This document shows, piece after piece, positions 12,314 to 12,335 of a stretch of 12,335 nucleotides of DNA. The stretch is taken from the NCBI GenBank assembly GCA_025963345.1, contig JAOPUS010000218.1, positions 1 through 12,335 of the forward strand, read 5' to 3'. The notes under the pieces were generated by a model. That model was not told the origin of the DNA. It saw only the letters and a program-made list of their open reading frames with translations, and did no database searches. The DNA comes from Blastococcus sp. (GTDB lineage Bacteria; Actinomycetota; Actinomycetes; Mycobacteriales; Geodermatophilaceae). The translations under genes were made by a program, and so were the position numbers. Every line of letters begins with the position of its first letter. Position 1 is the first letter of the stretch.

Positions 12314-12335
12314 GACGTTGCACGTGGAACAGTCC
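12306..12335 (+). CDS. Start of a further operon gene (partial)
   Basis: GTG 12306 opens a frame (MRETLHVEQS) that overlaps the vWA stop by 8 nt and runs off the window. The same 8-nt overlap joins the two preceding genes. A second possible start, GTG 12310 (4-nt overlap, other frame), would give MRRCTWNS. Ten residues are too few for a family. In molybdenum hydroxylase clusters this place is often taken by a CoxG (SRPBCC) or XdhC/CoxF-like protein, which is a guess from context. Confidence 0.45.
   Translation, partial: MRETLHVEQS

Overview
The window is very GC-rich, with many GTG starts, 4- to 8-nt gene overlaps, and families (DUF3097, PRC-barrel/DUF2382, CoxD/CoxE-type MoxR and vWA proteins) typical of high-GC Actinobacteria. 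Gene content and style suggest the Geodermatophilaceae (Blastococcus, Modestobacter, Geodermatophilus) or a close relative. This placement is inferred from recall, not from a search.

The main theme is molybdenum. At the left (1-2189, + strand) are the end of a molybdate permease (modB), its ATPase (modC), a MocA/CoxC-type molybdopterin nucleotidyltransferase and moaE, all packed with overlaps or short gaps. On the minus strand at 4475-5772, moaA and moaD form a two-gene unit 2 nt apart. At the right end (10264-12335, + strand) a CoxD-like MoxR ATPase overlaps a CoxE-like vWA protein, and a further gene starts at the edge. MoxR/vWA pairs of this kind mature molybdenum hydroxylases of the CO dehydrogenase/xanthine dehydrogenase family. 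Together these parts import molybdate, make molybdopterin (MoaA, MoaD, MoaE), add a nucleotide (MocA-like) and finish the target enzyme (CoxD/CoxE-like). The target enzyme and moaC, moaB/mog and moeA are not in this window.

Between these blocks lie apparently unrelated genes. On the minus strand, 2199-4365 holds a small protein of unknown function, a free-standing GAF protein, an SMP-30/gluconolactonase-type protein and a small CsbD-like protein. On the plus strand, 5909-8074 holds an MFS transporter and an aldo/keto reductase. A convergent DUF3097 gene with a Toprim-like motif follows (8206-9015), then a PRC-barrel/DUF2382 stress-type protein (9354-10148) closed by a strong hairpin.

Non-coding points of interest are a near-perfect 24-bp palindrome after modC, a strong hairpin between the convergent aldo/keto reductase and DUF3097 genes, a 15-bp terminator stem after the DUF2382 gene, and -10-like TAnnnT (or near) hexamers 6-7 nt before the GTG of four genes, which suggests leaderless transcripts. 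I see no insertion sequence, CRISPR array, tRNA or rRNA. I found no convincing wholly new system; the least explained items are the 109-aa orphan protein, the DUF3097 protein and the palindromic elements.
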